From: Methanolobus bombayensis
GTDB lineage: Archaea > Halobacteriota > Methanosarcinia > Methanosarcinales > Methanosarcinaceae
Length of the DNA stretch: 64,000 nucleotides
NCBI RefSeq assembly: GCF_017873415.1
Contig: NZ_JAGGKD010000003.1
Span: 1-64,000 of the forward strand
Direction: 5' to 3'
The stretch's first letter is position 1, and the number at the start of each line of letters is the position of its first letter. A model generated the notes under the pieces. That model was not told where the DNA came from. It saw only the letters and a program-made list of their open reading frames with translations, and did not search any database. Shown here piece after piece: positions 44,660 through 53,826 of the stretch. The position numbers and the translations under genes are program-made.

Positions 44660-47600
44660 TTGCTCACCCAGCAGGAACCATGAGATGTTTCGTTTTCTGA
44701 CTTTTCATGGAGACTGCCAAGGATTTCCAGCAGATCCTCTTTTGAGAATTCGCCTTTTTGAAGCACAGTTAATGCATTGTTATTGAGATAATCCATCTCA
44801 TCAGCTTGCATATCCTTCGCGGTGCACACGATAACTGGTATTTCTATTGTCCGTGGATCAGACTTTAAAGTGGATATTACCTGTAAACCACTGACATCTG
44901 GCATCATCAGATCTACGATCATTGCATCGGGAAGAGTTTCAAAAGCCTTTTCAATACCTTCTTTTCCACCACCTGCAGTGATTACATCATAACCGAAAGA
45001 GCTTATCATCTCGGATATCATTTCAACGACCATTGGATCGTCATCGATTACCAGTGTCTTAAAGGAGGTTTTTCCTGACTTTTCCACCAGATTGGAAAGT
45101 ACATCCATAAGACGATTCGAATCAACAGGTTTTGTAAGGTGATCCACAACACCAACAACCATTCCCACATCTTTTTCACCAAGAGATGACAGAACCATCA
45201 CAGGTATAGAGGATGTGCAATTATCTTTTTTCAGGTTCTCCAGTATTTGAGTACCATCCATTCCCGGAAGGTTCAGATCGAGAGTGATGGCAAACGGATT
45301 AACATCTTTTGCTATTTCAAGTGCTTCTGCACCATCTTCTGCCAGTATCACCCTGAATCCTGCTTCATTTAACATGAAACTCAAAAGTTCACTTGAATTC
45401 GGGTCATCTTCCACCACAAGTATAAGAGGTTCTGTACCATCTGATCCTTCAGGCTTGATAATTGTCAGATTATCTGCTGTACTTATGATCGAAGTCTGGA
45501 TCTCACCTTTGTCATCGTCCATTGCAGCAATTTTGGCATTAAGATCTTTGTCTTTAAGGTTCAGAGGAACTTTGAGATAAAACGTAGAACCTTTTCCCTG
45601 TTCACTATCAACCTCAATAGTACCACCATGAAGTTCAAGGAGGTTCTTTACCAGAGCAAGACCAAGACCTGTACCTTCAAACTTGCGGTTACTGGCTGAA
45701 TCAAGTTGCACAAACGGCTGGAAAAGTTTATTCTGATCTTCTTTAGGTATACCTATACCATTGTCATGAATACCTATCAGCAGTATCTGATCCTTCATCG
45801 AAATATCTATATTTACCTCTCCGCCATCAGGAGTGAACTTTATTGCATTACCTATAAGGTTATACATTATCTGTTTCAACTTACCCCGATCAGCATTAAT
45901 GAAAATACTTCTGGGAACCATATTGAACTCCAGCAGAATACCTTTCTTTGAAGAAAGCGGCTTCATCATTAGATTAAGATCAGCTACCAGATCAGAGAAA
46001 TCAAATATTTCGTAGAAGAGTTCCATCTTTCCAGCTTCTATCTTTGAAATATCCAGGATATCATTAATTAGATTCAGCAGATGTTTTCCGCTATGAGATA
46101 TGTTGTCCATGAACTTGTATTGCTTTTCATTAAGTTCTCCAAAACTTCCGTCAAGTAGCAGATCTGAGAAACCAATTACAGAATTCAGAGGTGTGCGCAG
46201 TTCATGACTCATGGTTGCAAGGAACTCACTCTTTGTACGGTTTGCAGCTTCTGCATGGACTTTAGCATCCATTAACTCTTTTTCAGCGTTTTTCATATGA
46301 GTTATATCAATGAAACTCTCAATAAAGAGCTCATGTCCACCAAAATTAACTACTTCAACAGATTTGAGAATAGGTATTTCTGTGCCATCTGACCTAATAA
46401 GCATACGTTCTGACCTGTCAAGTGACTGATGTAAATTGCTTATCGGACAATTTCCTTTTTCAGTCGGGCAGATGAAGTTATGACAAACACGACCTTTGAG
46501 ATCTTCTTTTTTGCGACCTACCAGTTCCAGAGCAGTTGTGTTGACATCCACAATCTCATGGGTGTGAGCATCAATAAGAAAAACACCACAATTAATGTTG
46601 TCTATAATAAGGCTCATTCTCTCCTGATTCTCATGCTCCAGTCTTTCAATTTCCTTTCTTTCTGTGATATCACGAATAATTAACTGGACAGTCGAATCTG
46701 CCTTATCTATCAGAGTAGCAGTTACTTCGGCATCAAGCAACGTTCCATCTGCTTTTTTGATCTGCAGTTCCTCTTTACTGAAGTTATTTTTGATAGAATC
46801 ATTTATTAAGAAATGTAAAATCTCCTGTTTATCTTCACTCACAAGATCATCTAACTGTATACCAATAATACCCAGGTCAGAATCAGTTACAAACAGGCGT
46901 GCTTTGTCATTAAGATCCTGTATGAGTCCTTCTTTCACAATGAAAATAGCATCATTGGACCTTTCAAAAAGTGATCTGTATTTTTGTTCTTTATCATGGA
47001 GAAGATCTTCATCTCTTTTGATTTCAGTGATATCCTTGAAACTGAGAATTCGTCCAATAACTTTATCCTTGCGGAACAAGGGAAATGTTGAGACTTCAAA
47101 GTAAGTACCATCTGTAAATTGAATGACTACAACATTACTCGCTGTTGTCATGTGATATTTGCGCAGCATGGAAACAAGATAATCATAATTGATCATTCTG
47201 TCTTTAAGATGATCAAGTAGCTTGAGACCATCCTTTTCAACGAGAATGTGTTCCGGAATATCCCAGAGATCAATGAATTTTGACTTGAAATTTGTCATCC
47301 TATAATTTTCATCGATGACAATGACTCCTTCTGAGATTGATTCTATGATTGAAGAAAGAAGAGTTTCTCTTTCATTTAATGTTTCTGCCATATGATCTAT
47401 GCTGAAGGCAAGTGATGATATTTCGTCATTTCCAGATAATTCCATACCTTCATACGAAGATAAATCAGCCTCTGCTACATCTACATTTTTCTTAAGAATA
47501 GATAATCTGGAAAGAATACTGTTTTCAAGGAATACTGTTCCTGCAGTACCGTACAAAATTCCTGCAAAAATAATCACATAAAGAAGATATCCGAATGTAG

Positions 47601-48420
47601 ACTTTGCTTTCTGATATATTATTCGTGGACTGGATATCTCAAGAAGCAATGCAGGTTCGCCATAGACATCATTGATCACTGTGTATCCAAGTACAGTATT
47701 CTCACTAATGGATTCGATGTAAAGCTTTTCAGGCTTGTTAACTGTCAATACCACTTTATTTAAAATGTTTTCATCCAGGTTGACACCCTGAAGAACATGA
47801 TAAGTTAATTGAGTATTATATACTTCTGAGAAAAAATCAGCCATTTCAGGAGTGAAATAAGAACCAATAATCAATGTTCCGTTTGAACTGAAATTGTCCA
47901 TTGGGTCCTGGATTGTATGTGATGCAATCATAAGAGGACCTTCAGGCAATATTACGATACCTGAAGAAATATAATTATTGGACATTGAGGAGAATATGGA
48001 ATTATTGTTGCTATAGATAATGGAAAGAACTTCATCAGAAACTGGAACTTCAGTATCCAAATTATAATCATAGGCTTTTTTGTAAACTAAATTGTTAGAA
48101 TTATCAACGACTACAACAAGATTTACAGGTACTAATTCATTTTCATTTTTAAAAAAGTTTGAATCCGCATAATTGGAATTATTGTTCAATATTACTTTAT
48201 TCAGACTGGGGTTGGTTCCCATATTCTGAGCCGTAATTTCAAGACTGTAAATTCCCCGGTCAAAAAAATCAATGGCTTTATCCACATCATCAGTAACATC
48301 ATGACGTTCAAGATCCTCAAAACTCTGGAAAATGATAGAACCTGAACTTATGTATAAAGTTAAAACCAGGAAGAAAAGTGTCAAACCGAAAACTATCAGC
48401 GTCTTTGAGCGTAGTTTCAT
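44656..48420 (-). CDS. Transmembrane hybrid histidine kinase with two receivers
   Basis: 1254 residues from ATG 48420, preceded at 3 nt by GAGGTGG; the TTG at 48432 is less likely. Transmembrane helix (about 5-27), extracytoplasmic sensor domain (about 28-280; Cache-like layout by position only), second helix (about 280-300), HAMP-like linker, three PAS domains (about 355-475, 485-605, 610-725), HisKA (FLATMSHELRTPLNS), HATPase ([25 protein letters not shown]) and two receivers (AITLDLNLPGMDG, AMIVDLMMPDVSG). The third PAS has a Cys-rich loop (RVCHNFICPTEKGNCPI). It follows a lone receiver gene by about 34 bp and overlaps the PhnD-type kinase by 4 bp, so a three-gene operon. Confidence 0.92.
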   Translation of the reverse strand: MKLRSKTLIVFGLTLFFLVLTLYISSGSIIFQSFEDLERHDVTDDVDKAIDFFDRGIYSLEITAQNMGTNPSLNKVILNNNSNYADSNFFKNENELVPVNLVVVVDNSNNLVYKKAYDYNLDTEVPVSDEVLSIIYSNNNSIFSSMSNNYISSGIVILPEGPLMIASHTIQDPMDNFSSNGTLIIGSYFTPEMADFFSEVYNTQLTYHVLQGVNLDENILNKVVLTVNKPEKLYIESISENTVLGYTVINDVYGEPALLLEISSPRIIYQKAKSTFGYLLYVIIFAGILYGTAGTVFLENSILSRLSILKKNVDVAEADLSSYEGMELSGNDEISSLAFSIDHMAETLNERETLLSSIIESISEGVIVIDENYRMTNFKSKFIDLWDIPEHILVEKDGLKLLDHLKDRMINYDYLVSMLRKYHMTTASNVVVIQFTDGTYFEVSTFPLFRKDKVIGRILSFKDITEIKRDEDLLHDKEQKYRSLFERSNDAIFIVKEGLIQDLNDKARLFVTDSDLGIIGIQLDDLVSEDKQEILHFLINDSIKNNFSKEELQIKKADGTLLDAEVTATLIDKADSTVQLIIRDITERKEIERLEHENQERMSLIIDNINCGVFLIDAHTHEIVDVNTTALELVGRKKEDLKGRVCHNFICPTEKGNCPISNLHQSLDRSERMLIRSDGTEIPILKSVEVVNFGGHELFIESFIDITHMKNAEKELMDAKVHAEAANRTKSEFLATMSHELRTPLNSVIGFSDLLLDGSFGELNEKQYKFMDNISHSGKHLLNLINDILDISKIEAGKMELFYEIFDFSDLVADLNLMMKPLSSKKGILLEFNMVPRSIFINADRGKLKQIMYNLIGNAIKFTPDGGEVNIDISMKDQILLIGIHDNGIGIPKEDQNKLFQPFVQLDSASNRKFEGTGLGLALVKNLLELHGGTIEVDSEQGKGSTFYLKVPLNLKDKDLNAKIAAMDDDKGEIQTSIISTADNLTIIKPEGSDGTEPLILVVEDDPNSSELLSFMLNEAGFRVILAEDGAEALEIAKDVNPFAITLDLNLPGMDGTQILENLKKDNCTSSIPVMVLSSLGEKDVGMVVGVVDHLTKPVDSNRLMDVLSNLVEKSGKTSFKTLVIDDDPMVVEMISEMISSFGYDVITAGGGKEGIEKAFETLPDAMIVDLMMPDVSGLQVISTLKSDPRTIEIPVIVCTAKDMQADEMDYLNNNALTVLQKGEFSKEDLLEILGSLHEKSENETSHGSCWVSK

Positions 48421-48454
48421 GTTCCACCTCAAGAACTCTTACGCAAAAAGAGCA

Positions 48455-48826
48455 TCAGTTTGAAGCTTCAAGGTGATATTGGATCTTTTCCTTAAAACTG
48501 TGGATATCTATTGGTTTGGAAATATAATCGATGCATCCTGCAGCAATGAAACGCTCATCGTCCCCGCGCATTGAATGGGCTGTCAGGGCAATTACAGGAA
48601 TATCTTTTGTACTTCCATCTTCCTTTAAACGTGAAAGGACTTCTAGTCCGTCCATTTTAGGTAACTGGATATCCAGAAGGATCAGGTCAAACTCTTTCTC
48701 TTTTACCTTTTCCAGAGCTATGAACCCATCCTCTGCAGAAGTTACCTGATAGCCATAGGATTCCAATAGGTCCACAGTGAGTTCCATATTTACAGGATTG
48801 TCCTCAATTACAAGTATGTTGCACAT
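48455..48826 (-). CDS. Single-domain response regulator (receiver only)
   Basis: 123-residue CheY-like receiver: acidic pair VIEDNPVNME, acceptor Asp in LILLDIQLPKMDG, conserved Thr in VIALTAHSM, and Lys in YISKPID. No output domain, so it acts by protein contact or as a phosphate shuttle. First gene of the operon with the two double-receiver kinases; a natural partner for either, or for the receiver-less kinase at 38530. Confidence 0.93.
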   Translation of the reverse strand: MCNILVIEDNPVNMELTVDLLESYGYQVTSAEDGFIALEKVKEKEFDLILLDIQLPKMDGLEVLSRLKEDGSTKDIPVIALTAHSMRGDDERFIAAGCIDYISKPIDIHSFKEKIQYHLEASN

Positions 48827-49140
48827 TTTTTCCCTCGAGATATTTAGATCCCTCTTTGCTTGTACCCTTAAAACATCAACAATATCCGGAGAACATTGGA
48901 AATAGTTCTAAGTCACTAATACGGGAGATAAATATAATAAATGAATGATAATTTTATGTAGTTGGTTACTCTATAAAAGCATATCGCATAATAATATTCG
49001 CTGTTAACAATTTAGAAAAGTAAATACACTTGCCACAAAATATTGTCAGACAAAACTGATTAATTGACCAATGAGAAATGAATTCATATAGAAGGTCCAT
49101 TTCTTTAATACCGGCAGAATCTGGAAAAGAGGAAAACTGA
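48827..49140. other. Divergent intergenic region
   Basis: About 310 AT-rich bases between the receiver gene (minus) and the CinA/NMNAT fusion (plus). It should hold both promoters; GAGG lies about 10 nt before the ATG at 49141. No tRNA, repeat or strong hairpin seen. Confidence 0.45.
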
Positions 49141-50334
49141 ATGGAAGATAAAATAATGGACATAAACAGGTCATCTTTCAGAATAGTACTGACAATAACA
49201 GGTGGTGGAACTGAAGTTATTGGAAAACTGTTACGCCATGGAGGAGGATCTGATACTCTCCTTGAAGCAATTGTACCTTATTGTAAAGAATCATTACATG
49301 ATCTGATCGGGAAAAAACCGGAGAGCTATGCATCTGCTGAAACCGCAAAGAATATGGCAATGGCAGCCTACCGCCGTGCACTTTTCCTGGATTCAGGCTC
49401 AGAAAAATCAGACCCTTTAAACCTGATAGGAATTGGAATTACATGTAAACTTGCCAAAAGGGGAAATGAGCGTGAAGGCAGAAGTCACGAAGTCTATTTT
49501 GCAAGTCAGTCATGTAACAGGACTACTGTATCAGGTATTGCTTTTAATTGCATCGATGGAAGGGAAGAACAGGAAAGAACTGCTGCGAATTATATCCTTG
49601 ACTCAATAGCTTCCCTTTGTGACCCGAAAAAGTATGATGAACAGAATATCCTGATGGGGTCTGCTGATGGAAAAACATTGATAATTAAAAGTGAAGAGGA
49701 AGTCGATAATGAGATTGCTGATCTGTTATTAAAAACACTGGAAAGCATTAATTCAGGAGAAAATGCAACTCCAATGAAAGTAGATCTTGGACAAAGCTCC
49801 AATGAGCCGGGTATAATTATGTCAGGTTCTTTTAATCCCTGCCATAAGAATCATGTTGAAATGGCCATGATAGCTTCAGAAAAATACAACATGCCAGTTG
49901 ACTTCGAAATATCATTAGCTAACGTGGACAAGCCTCCTGTTGATTACATATCCCTTAAAGAAAGACTTGAATCAGTCAGAAACTGTATGCAGGATATGAA
50001 AAAAGGGGCGTCAGGAAATATCCATCTAAGTAACTCCCCTCTTTTTGCAGACAAGGCTGTTCTTTTCCCGGGTTCAGTTTTTCTTATAGGTACTGATACC
50101 CTTAACAGACTCTTTAATGTCAATTACTACAGAAAAGGCGAAGATATGCAAAGCCTAATAGAGCACTTCAAAAAACACAATATAAGGTTTCTAGTGTTCA
50201 GAAGAAAAAATGCAGACATATGTGAAGATTTTGATATCCCTGATATTTGCGAGATAGTCTCATATGATTGCTACGCTGATGACGGTACTTCCTCCACGAA
50301 GATAAGAAATGAGAGAAAATGCAGTTTCATATAA
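49141..50334 (+). CDS. CinA-like domain fused to a nucleotidyltransferase (NMNAT-like) domain
   Basis: 397 residues in two parts. Residues about 14-160 resemble the CinA C-terminal (PncC, NMN amidohydrolase) fold: LTITGGGTEVIGKLL, GGGSDTLLEAIVPYCKESL and ETAKNMAMAAYRRAL. The usual ESCTGG reads LTITGG here, so the catalytic Ser is Thr or absent. Residues about 222-390 form a HIGH-type nucleotidyltransferase: GSFNPCHKNHVEMA (HxGH variant HKNH), VFLIGTDTLNRLF, and the C-terminal SSTKIR motif. Such a pairing would join two NAD-precursor steps, or NMN-like repair, in one protein; this role is inferred. ATG 49156 is a possible later start. The 3' end overlaps the convergent hypothetical gene by 8 bp. 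Confidence 0.8.
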   Translation: MEDKIMDINRSSFRIVLTITGGGTEVIGKLLRHGGGSDTLLEAIVPYCKESLHDLIGKKPESYASAETAKNMAMAAYRRALFLDSGSEKSDPLNLIGIGITCKLAKRGNEREGRSHEVYFASQSCNRTTVSGIAFNCIDGREEQERTAANYILDSIASLCDPKKYDEQNILMGSADGKTLIIKSEEEVDNEIADLLLKTLESINSGENATPMKVDLGQSSNEPGIIMSGSFNPCHKNHVEMAMIASEKYNMPVDFEISLANVDKPPVDYISLKERLESVRNCMQDMKKGASGNIHLSNSPLFADKAVLFPGSVFLIGTDTLNRLFNVNYYRKGEDMQSLIEHFKKHNIRFLVFRRKNADICEDFDIPDICEIVSYDCYADDGTSSTKIRNERKCSFI

Positions 50335-50734
50335 TCCTGCATGCATTGTATATGGAAGGACAGCCCCTCATATCATTTGTCTTTATGATATCTGCATTAA
50401 CTGCATTTGCAAGTTTATGAACAATATCCTTTGCTTTTGCTACACACTCAGCATCCATATCATCCCATTTACCAGATGATATGTTATCAAGTGTCTCTTT
50501 TAGCAGTGAAAGCTCATCATTTGAAACCCAGTTTTCACTAGTTACACAGCAATCACTTTCTTTACTCAGGTTCCTCAGATCACTAAGCATATCATTAAGT
50601 CTGGAGCTTGTTAACTCTTCATTAAACCTGTGTTCAGACGGAATTACATTTTCTTTCTGATAATGAACTTCCGCCAGGAACAGGAAGCGATCACACTCGT
50701 GGAACCAGTCCCTAACATCATATAGTATATTCAT
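50327..50734 (-). CDS. Hypothetical protein
   Basis: 135 residues from ATG 50734 (GTG 50740 is the alternative). Mostly helical (DVRDWFHECDRFLFLAEVHY, SRLNDMLSDLRNLSK, ECVAKAKDIVHKLANAVN) with several cysteines (HECDRF, SDCCVTS, RGCPSI, NACRII). No family recognised. Its end overlaps the CinA/NMNAT fusion by 8 bp in convergent orientation. A TATA-like TTTTATATGA lies about 38 nt upstream. Confidence 0.6.
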   Translation of the reverse strand: MNILYDVRDWFHECDRFLFLAEVHYQKENVIPSEHRFNEELTSSRLNDMLSDLRNLSKESDCCVTSENWVSNDELSLLKETLDNISSGKWDDMDAECVAKAKDIVHKLANAVNADIIKTNDMRGCPSIYNACRII

Positions 50735-50949
50735 ACCCACACAGGAAATGATTTGACTTCTATCATATAAAAGACTATGGAATTAAAAATATACATAAGT
50801 CATCTCATAGAAAGGCAAATGTTGCACATTATTAAAATTATGTTTTTAATTCTTCGATCCAATTTATTTTTATAGTACTTCCTGTACGAAAAAAAAGGAT
50901 TACAACACCCTTTTAAACTTTTGAGTCTAAAAGAAAATATATAGAAGGT

Positions 50950-51258
50950 TTACAGATCTTCATCATTTACCGGAAAATATGAAAACCAGAGTTTTTCACC
51001 CCTGTAACTTAGCATATTCATCCGTTCCCTGGTCATCAGGTCAAAGAGTTTTTCAATTCCCGGAGGATAGGAACCCATTGCATTCATTGGAACAAGTGGT
51101 TCCCCATCAACCATTTCCACATAGTATAGATCAGAGCCAAAATTTCGGATGAAACTGACATCATATGCAATGAAAATATCAATAACATCATTTATTGACA
51201 AAGTGGGAATGGAATGTTGAAGATGATGATCATCGAGCTCTATAAGATTGTCATGCAT
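50950..51258 (-). CDS. Hypothetical protein
   Basis: 102 residues, soluble alpha/beta (PTLSINDVIDIFIAYDVSFI, NFGSDLYYVEMVDGEPLVPM, IEKLFDLMTRERMNMLSYRG). Family unknown. The composition is balanced and acidic (ends VNDEDL), unlike the AT-driven frames around it, which supports a real gene. No ribosome binding site before the ATG. Confidence 0.6.
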   Translation of the reverse strand: MHDNLIELDDHHLQHSIPTLSINDVIDIFIAYDVSFIRNFGSDLYYVEMVDGEPLVPMNAMGSYPPGIEKLFDLMTRERMNMLSYRGEKLWFSYFPVNDEDL

Positions 51259-51661
51259 GAATTAAGATTAACAACATAGAATAAAAATTGAATGTTACAG
51301 TTGGATAAGATATTATACATTTTAATGACCATAAAGAAAAATCTACAATAAAAAGCTCTTTTATTAAAGTCATATTTTTGTTGTATATTTCAAATTTGAA
51401 ATACCAAACAATGATGTTTGCTATTGTCCAAACTATTTTAACAAATAGATTAAAAAGCTTAGCAAAAATTCCTATTGAAAATATGAACAATTATGTCCGG
51501 GAATTCCATAGTACTTAATCATAATAATTATGCTCTTATGAATTATGAATTGTATGCAGAGATAATTCAATAAACTGTAACTGATGAAATGTAAGAAAAG
51601 TGCATAAACCGCACATGAATAAATGTATGGATTAATCATACGGTAATAAGACACCGATTTT
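51259..51661. other. AT-rich gap
   Basis: About 400 bases between two minus-strand genes. Two short open frames (51251-51490 and 51472-51654) are Ile/Phe/Lys-rich translations of AT-rich DNA without ribosome binding sites; I do not accept them. Presumably it holds the promoter of the 50950 gene. Confidence 0.5.
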
Positions 51662-52189
51662 TCAATATTTATGACGAGTCGTTCCCTGTTCTATTGACAT
51701 TTTCAAAACCTCTGGTTCCTTGGACCCTAACATCAAACGTTTCCCGTTTGTAAATGTTAGCAACAAGCCCTTTTTACCACTTATATTGTAGGCCTTGCCT
51801 TTACGACCATACCTTATGCCCCATCCTCCATAATCCTTCAATGGACTATACCTGACTGCTTCAGCAGAACTTATGTCACTAAAGGTAAAATGCTTGAAAG
51901 ACAGATGTATCGGGAAAAACTTCACGTAAAGCCCACTGTTGCGCACCTCAACAACAAGACGAATGGATAAGATGAAAATAGGAAGAATTATCCCAATCAG
52001 TACCAGATTTATCAGCATTCCCCTATCAGACAGGGGATTATTTCCAAAAGAGCGGTCATATACCAACTGTTCTATGGCAAAATACCAAACAAGACCAGTG
52101 GTCGCAAGCAAAAGAATCAACAACCATAATTGCCGGAATTTCTGAACCTCACGGAAAATAATCGAATCTGAATTATCATCGTAAGTCAT
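51662..52189 (-). CDS. DUF6141-like membrane protein
   Basis: 175 residues from ATG 52189; an in-frame start at 52213 adds eight hydrophobic residues. Two transmembrane helices (LWLLILLLATTGLVWYFAI and LINLVLIGIILPIFILSI) are followed by a cytoplasmic beta domain (RNSGLYVKFFPIHLSFKHF, YGGWGIRYGRKGKAYNISG, LLLTFTNGKRLMLGS) with the look of the bacterial PH-like membrane proteins. Role unknown. Divergent from cutA. Confidence 0.75.
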   Translation of the reverse strand: MTYDDNSDSIIFREVQKFRQLWLLILLLATTGLVWYFAIEQLVYDRSFGNNPLSDRGMLINLVLIGIILPIFILSIRLVVEVRNSGLYVKFFPIHLSFKHFTFSDISSAEAVRYSPLKDYGGWGIRYGRKGKAYNISGKKGLLLTFTNGKRLMLGSKEPEVLKMSIEQGTTRHKY

Positions 52190-52239
52190 CAACAAAAATA
52201 AGAAACTGAACATATATAATCATTGTTAATATTCTAACT

Positions 52240-52560
52240 ATGAGGGAACAAACAATGTATTCTATTGTGTACAGTACTACCGAAAGTAGAGATGAAGCCC
52301 GGAAAATTGCCGGTGAACTTGTGAAAAGTAAGCTTGCTGCATGCGTCAACATACACCATATCGATTCGATATATTCATGGGAAGGCCAGATAGAGGAAGA
52401 TGAAGAATTTGCAATCTCTGTAAAAACAACAACATCAAAAGTACAGAAGGTTACTGACAGAATAAAAGAAATGCATAGCTATGAGCTTCCTGCAATAGTA
52501 TCGTGGGAGATCAGTGGCGATAAAGAATACCTTGAATGGATATCAGAAATTACGGATTGA
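52240..52560 (+). CDS. cutA: Divalent-cation tolerance protein CutA
   Basis: 106-residue CutA1 family protein, a trimeric ferredoxin-like fold. Motifs: SIVYSTTESRDEARKIAGEL, KSKLAACVNIHHI, SIYSWEGQIEEDEEFAISVK and HSYELPAIVSW. Known from bacteria as a copper-tolerance locus product, though its biochemical role is debated. Full family length; single gene with its own promoter. Confidence 0.95.
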   Translation: MREQTMYSIVYSTTESRDEARKIAGELVKSKLAACVNIHHIDSIYSWEGQIEEDEEFAISVKTTTSKVQKVTDRIKEMHSYELPAIVSWEISGDKEYLEWISEITD

Positions 52561-52637
52561 CCCAAAAAAGGAAATAAGGAAACGGATTGCAAAAAACTGC
52601 AATCAATCTAATTAAGATCTCTTGTATTATCTTATAC

Positions 52638-53723
52638 TTACCTCTGATGAATGATAGTTCTGACAGGGAAAGGAATCTCGATACCTTCTTTCTCGAATTC
52701 AGCATTGATCTTAGTGTTTACCTCATTTATCACTGTGAATTTCTCACCAGGATGAGTCACCCACATTACGATTGCAAAATCAAGACTTGAATCACCATGG
52801 TTATCAAACCTGACATAAGGTGAAGGGTCATCAAGCACGAAATTCACACTTTTTGCAATATCAGTCAGGATGTTGCGGACCTTTTCAACATCTGAACCAT
52901 AAGCAACGCCAATGGTTACCTTGACCATCATTGTCTCTTCAGGAGAAGTATAATTGGTTATCTTGCTGTTGGCAATTATACTGTTTGGAATCACTATCAT
53001 GTTGTTATAGAGATTCTTGATCCTGGTACTGCGAATACCCACTTCCTGAACTATGCCAATCTCACCATCATCGATCTCGATCCTGTCTCCTGGTTTAAAA
53101 GGCTGGTCAAAATAAATGGAGATTCCTCCGAAGAACTGTGAGATCGTATCCTGTGCAGCAAAGGCAACTGCCAGACCTACAATACCTGCTGAAGCAAAAA
53201 GAGGCAGGATGTCTGCGTCCCACACACCCTTCAATATCGCAAGAATACCGAAGAAGACAATTAGCACGTCAACTATGTTCTTGAACAGAGGCAGAAGCTC
53301 ATCATCCATCCTGGTGTCTGTCTTCCCGACAAGATGTGAGAAAACATGCTTGAAAAGGATCTTGTCTATCCTCAAAAGAGCAAGAATCCATAAAATACCC
53401 AGACCTGTAAGAAGAAGACCCATGATTATCTCTATAGCAGTATTTCCAGGGAAGACAATTTCTGCCGAAATGAAAGCTCCCATAAACACAACCGTATAGA
53501 ATATTGGTTTTTTAAGTGCATCAACAATAAGGTCATCGCAATCATAACGCGTCTTTGCAGCATAATGCAGGAAGACCCTCTTAAACAGGAAGTCTGCGAT
53601 GAAAGCCAGTATAACCGATGCAACAACCACAACTGTAGCAGCCACAATGTCCGAACCAAACACTCCGGACTGGGATTGCATAAATTGATTGATATAAGCA
53701 GGGATTGTATTATTCAGAAACAT
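52638..53723 (-). CDS. Small-conductance mechanosensitive channel (MscS family)
   Basis: 361 residues from ATG 53723. N-terminal helices (about 25-45, 65-85 and 95-120), then the pore helix with glycine/alanine spacing (FASAGIVGLAVAFAAQDTISQFFGG), the beta domain GDRIEIDDGEIGIVQEVGIR, STRIKNLYNNMIVIPNS, and the C-terminal domain ending EKEGIEIPFPVRTI. The channel opens under membrane tension to release solutes after osmotic downshock. A longer frame to 53888 is rejected because a TATA box (53744-53753) lies 25 nt before ATG 53723, giving a leaderless transcript. Confidence 0.93.
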   Translation of the reverse strand: MFLNNTIPAYINQFMQSQSGVFGSDIVAATVVVVASVILAFIADFLFKRVFLHYAAKTRYDCDDLIVDALKKPIFYTVVFMGAFISAEIVFPGNTAIEIIMGLLLTGLGILWILALLRIDKILFKHVFSHLVGKTDTRMDDELLPLFKNIVDVLIVFFGILAILKGVWDADILPLFASAGIVGLAVAFAAQDTISQFFGGISIYFDQPFKPGDRIEIDDGEIGIVQEVGIRSTRIKNLYNNMIVIPNSIIANSKITNYTSPEETMMVKVTIGVAYGSDVEKVRNILTDIAKSVNFVLDDPSPYVRFDNHGDSSLDFAIVMWVTHPGEKFTVINEVNTKINAEFEKEGIEIPFPVRTIIHQR

Positions 53724-53743
53724 GTTGCTTGTTTTGAGTATTT

Positions 53744-53753
53744 CATATATAAA
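53744..53753 (-). promoter_or_regulatory. TATA box of the mechanosensitive channel gene
   Basis: On the minus strand TTTATATATG, about 25 nt before the ATG at 53723. It decides the start codon of the channel gene. Confidence 0.6.
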
Positions 53754-53826
53754 CTTTTTTAAACTAACAAAGGATTTTGGGAGTACATATTCCCAGCAAG
53801 AAGGATAATATAGAGCCTTGCAAATT

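Noticed and set aside
51251-51654. Two short minus-strand frames (79 and 60 codons)
   Set aside because: Hydrophobic translations of AT-rich DNA without start signals or neighbours in frame.
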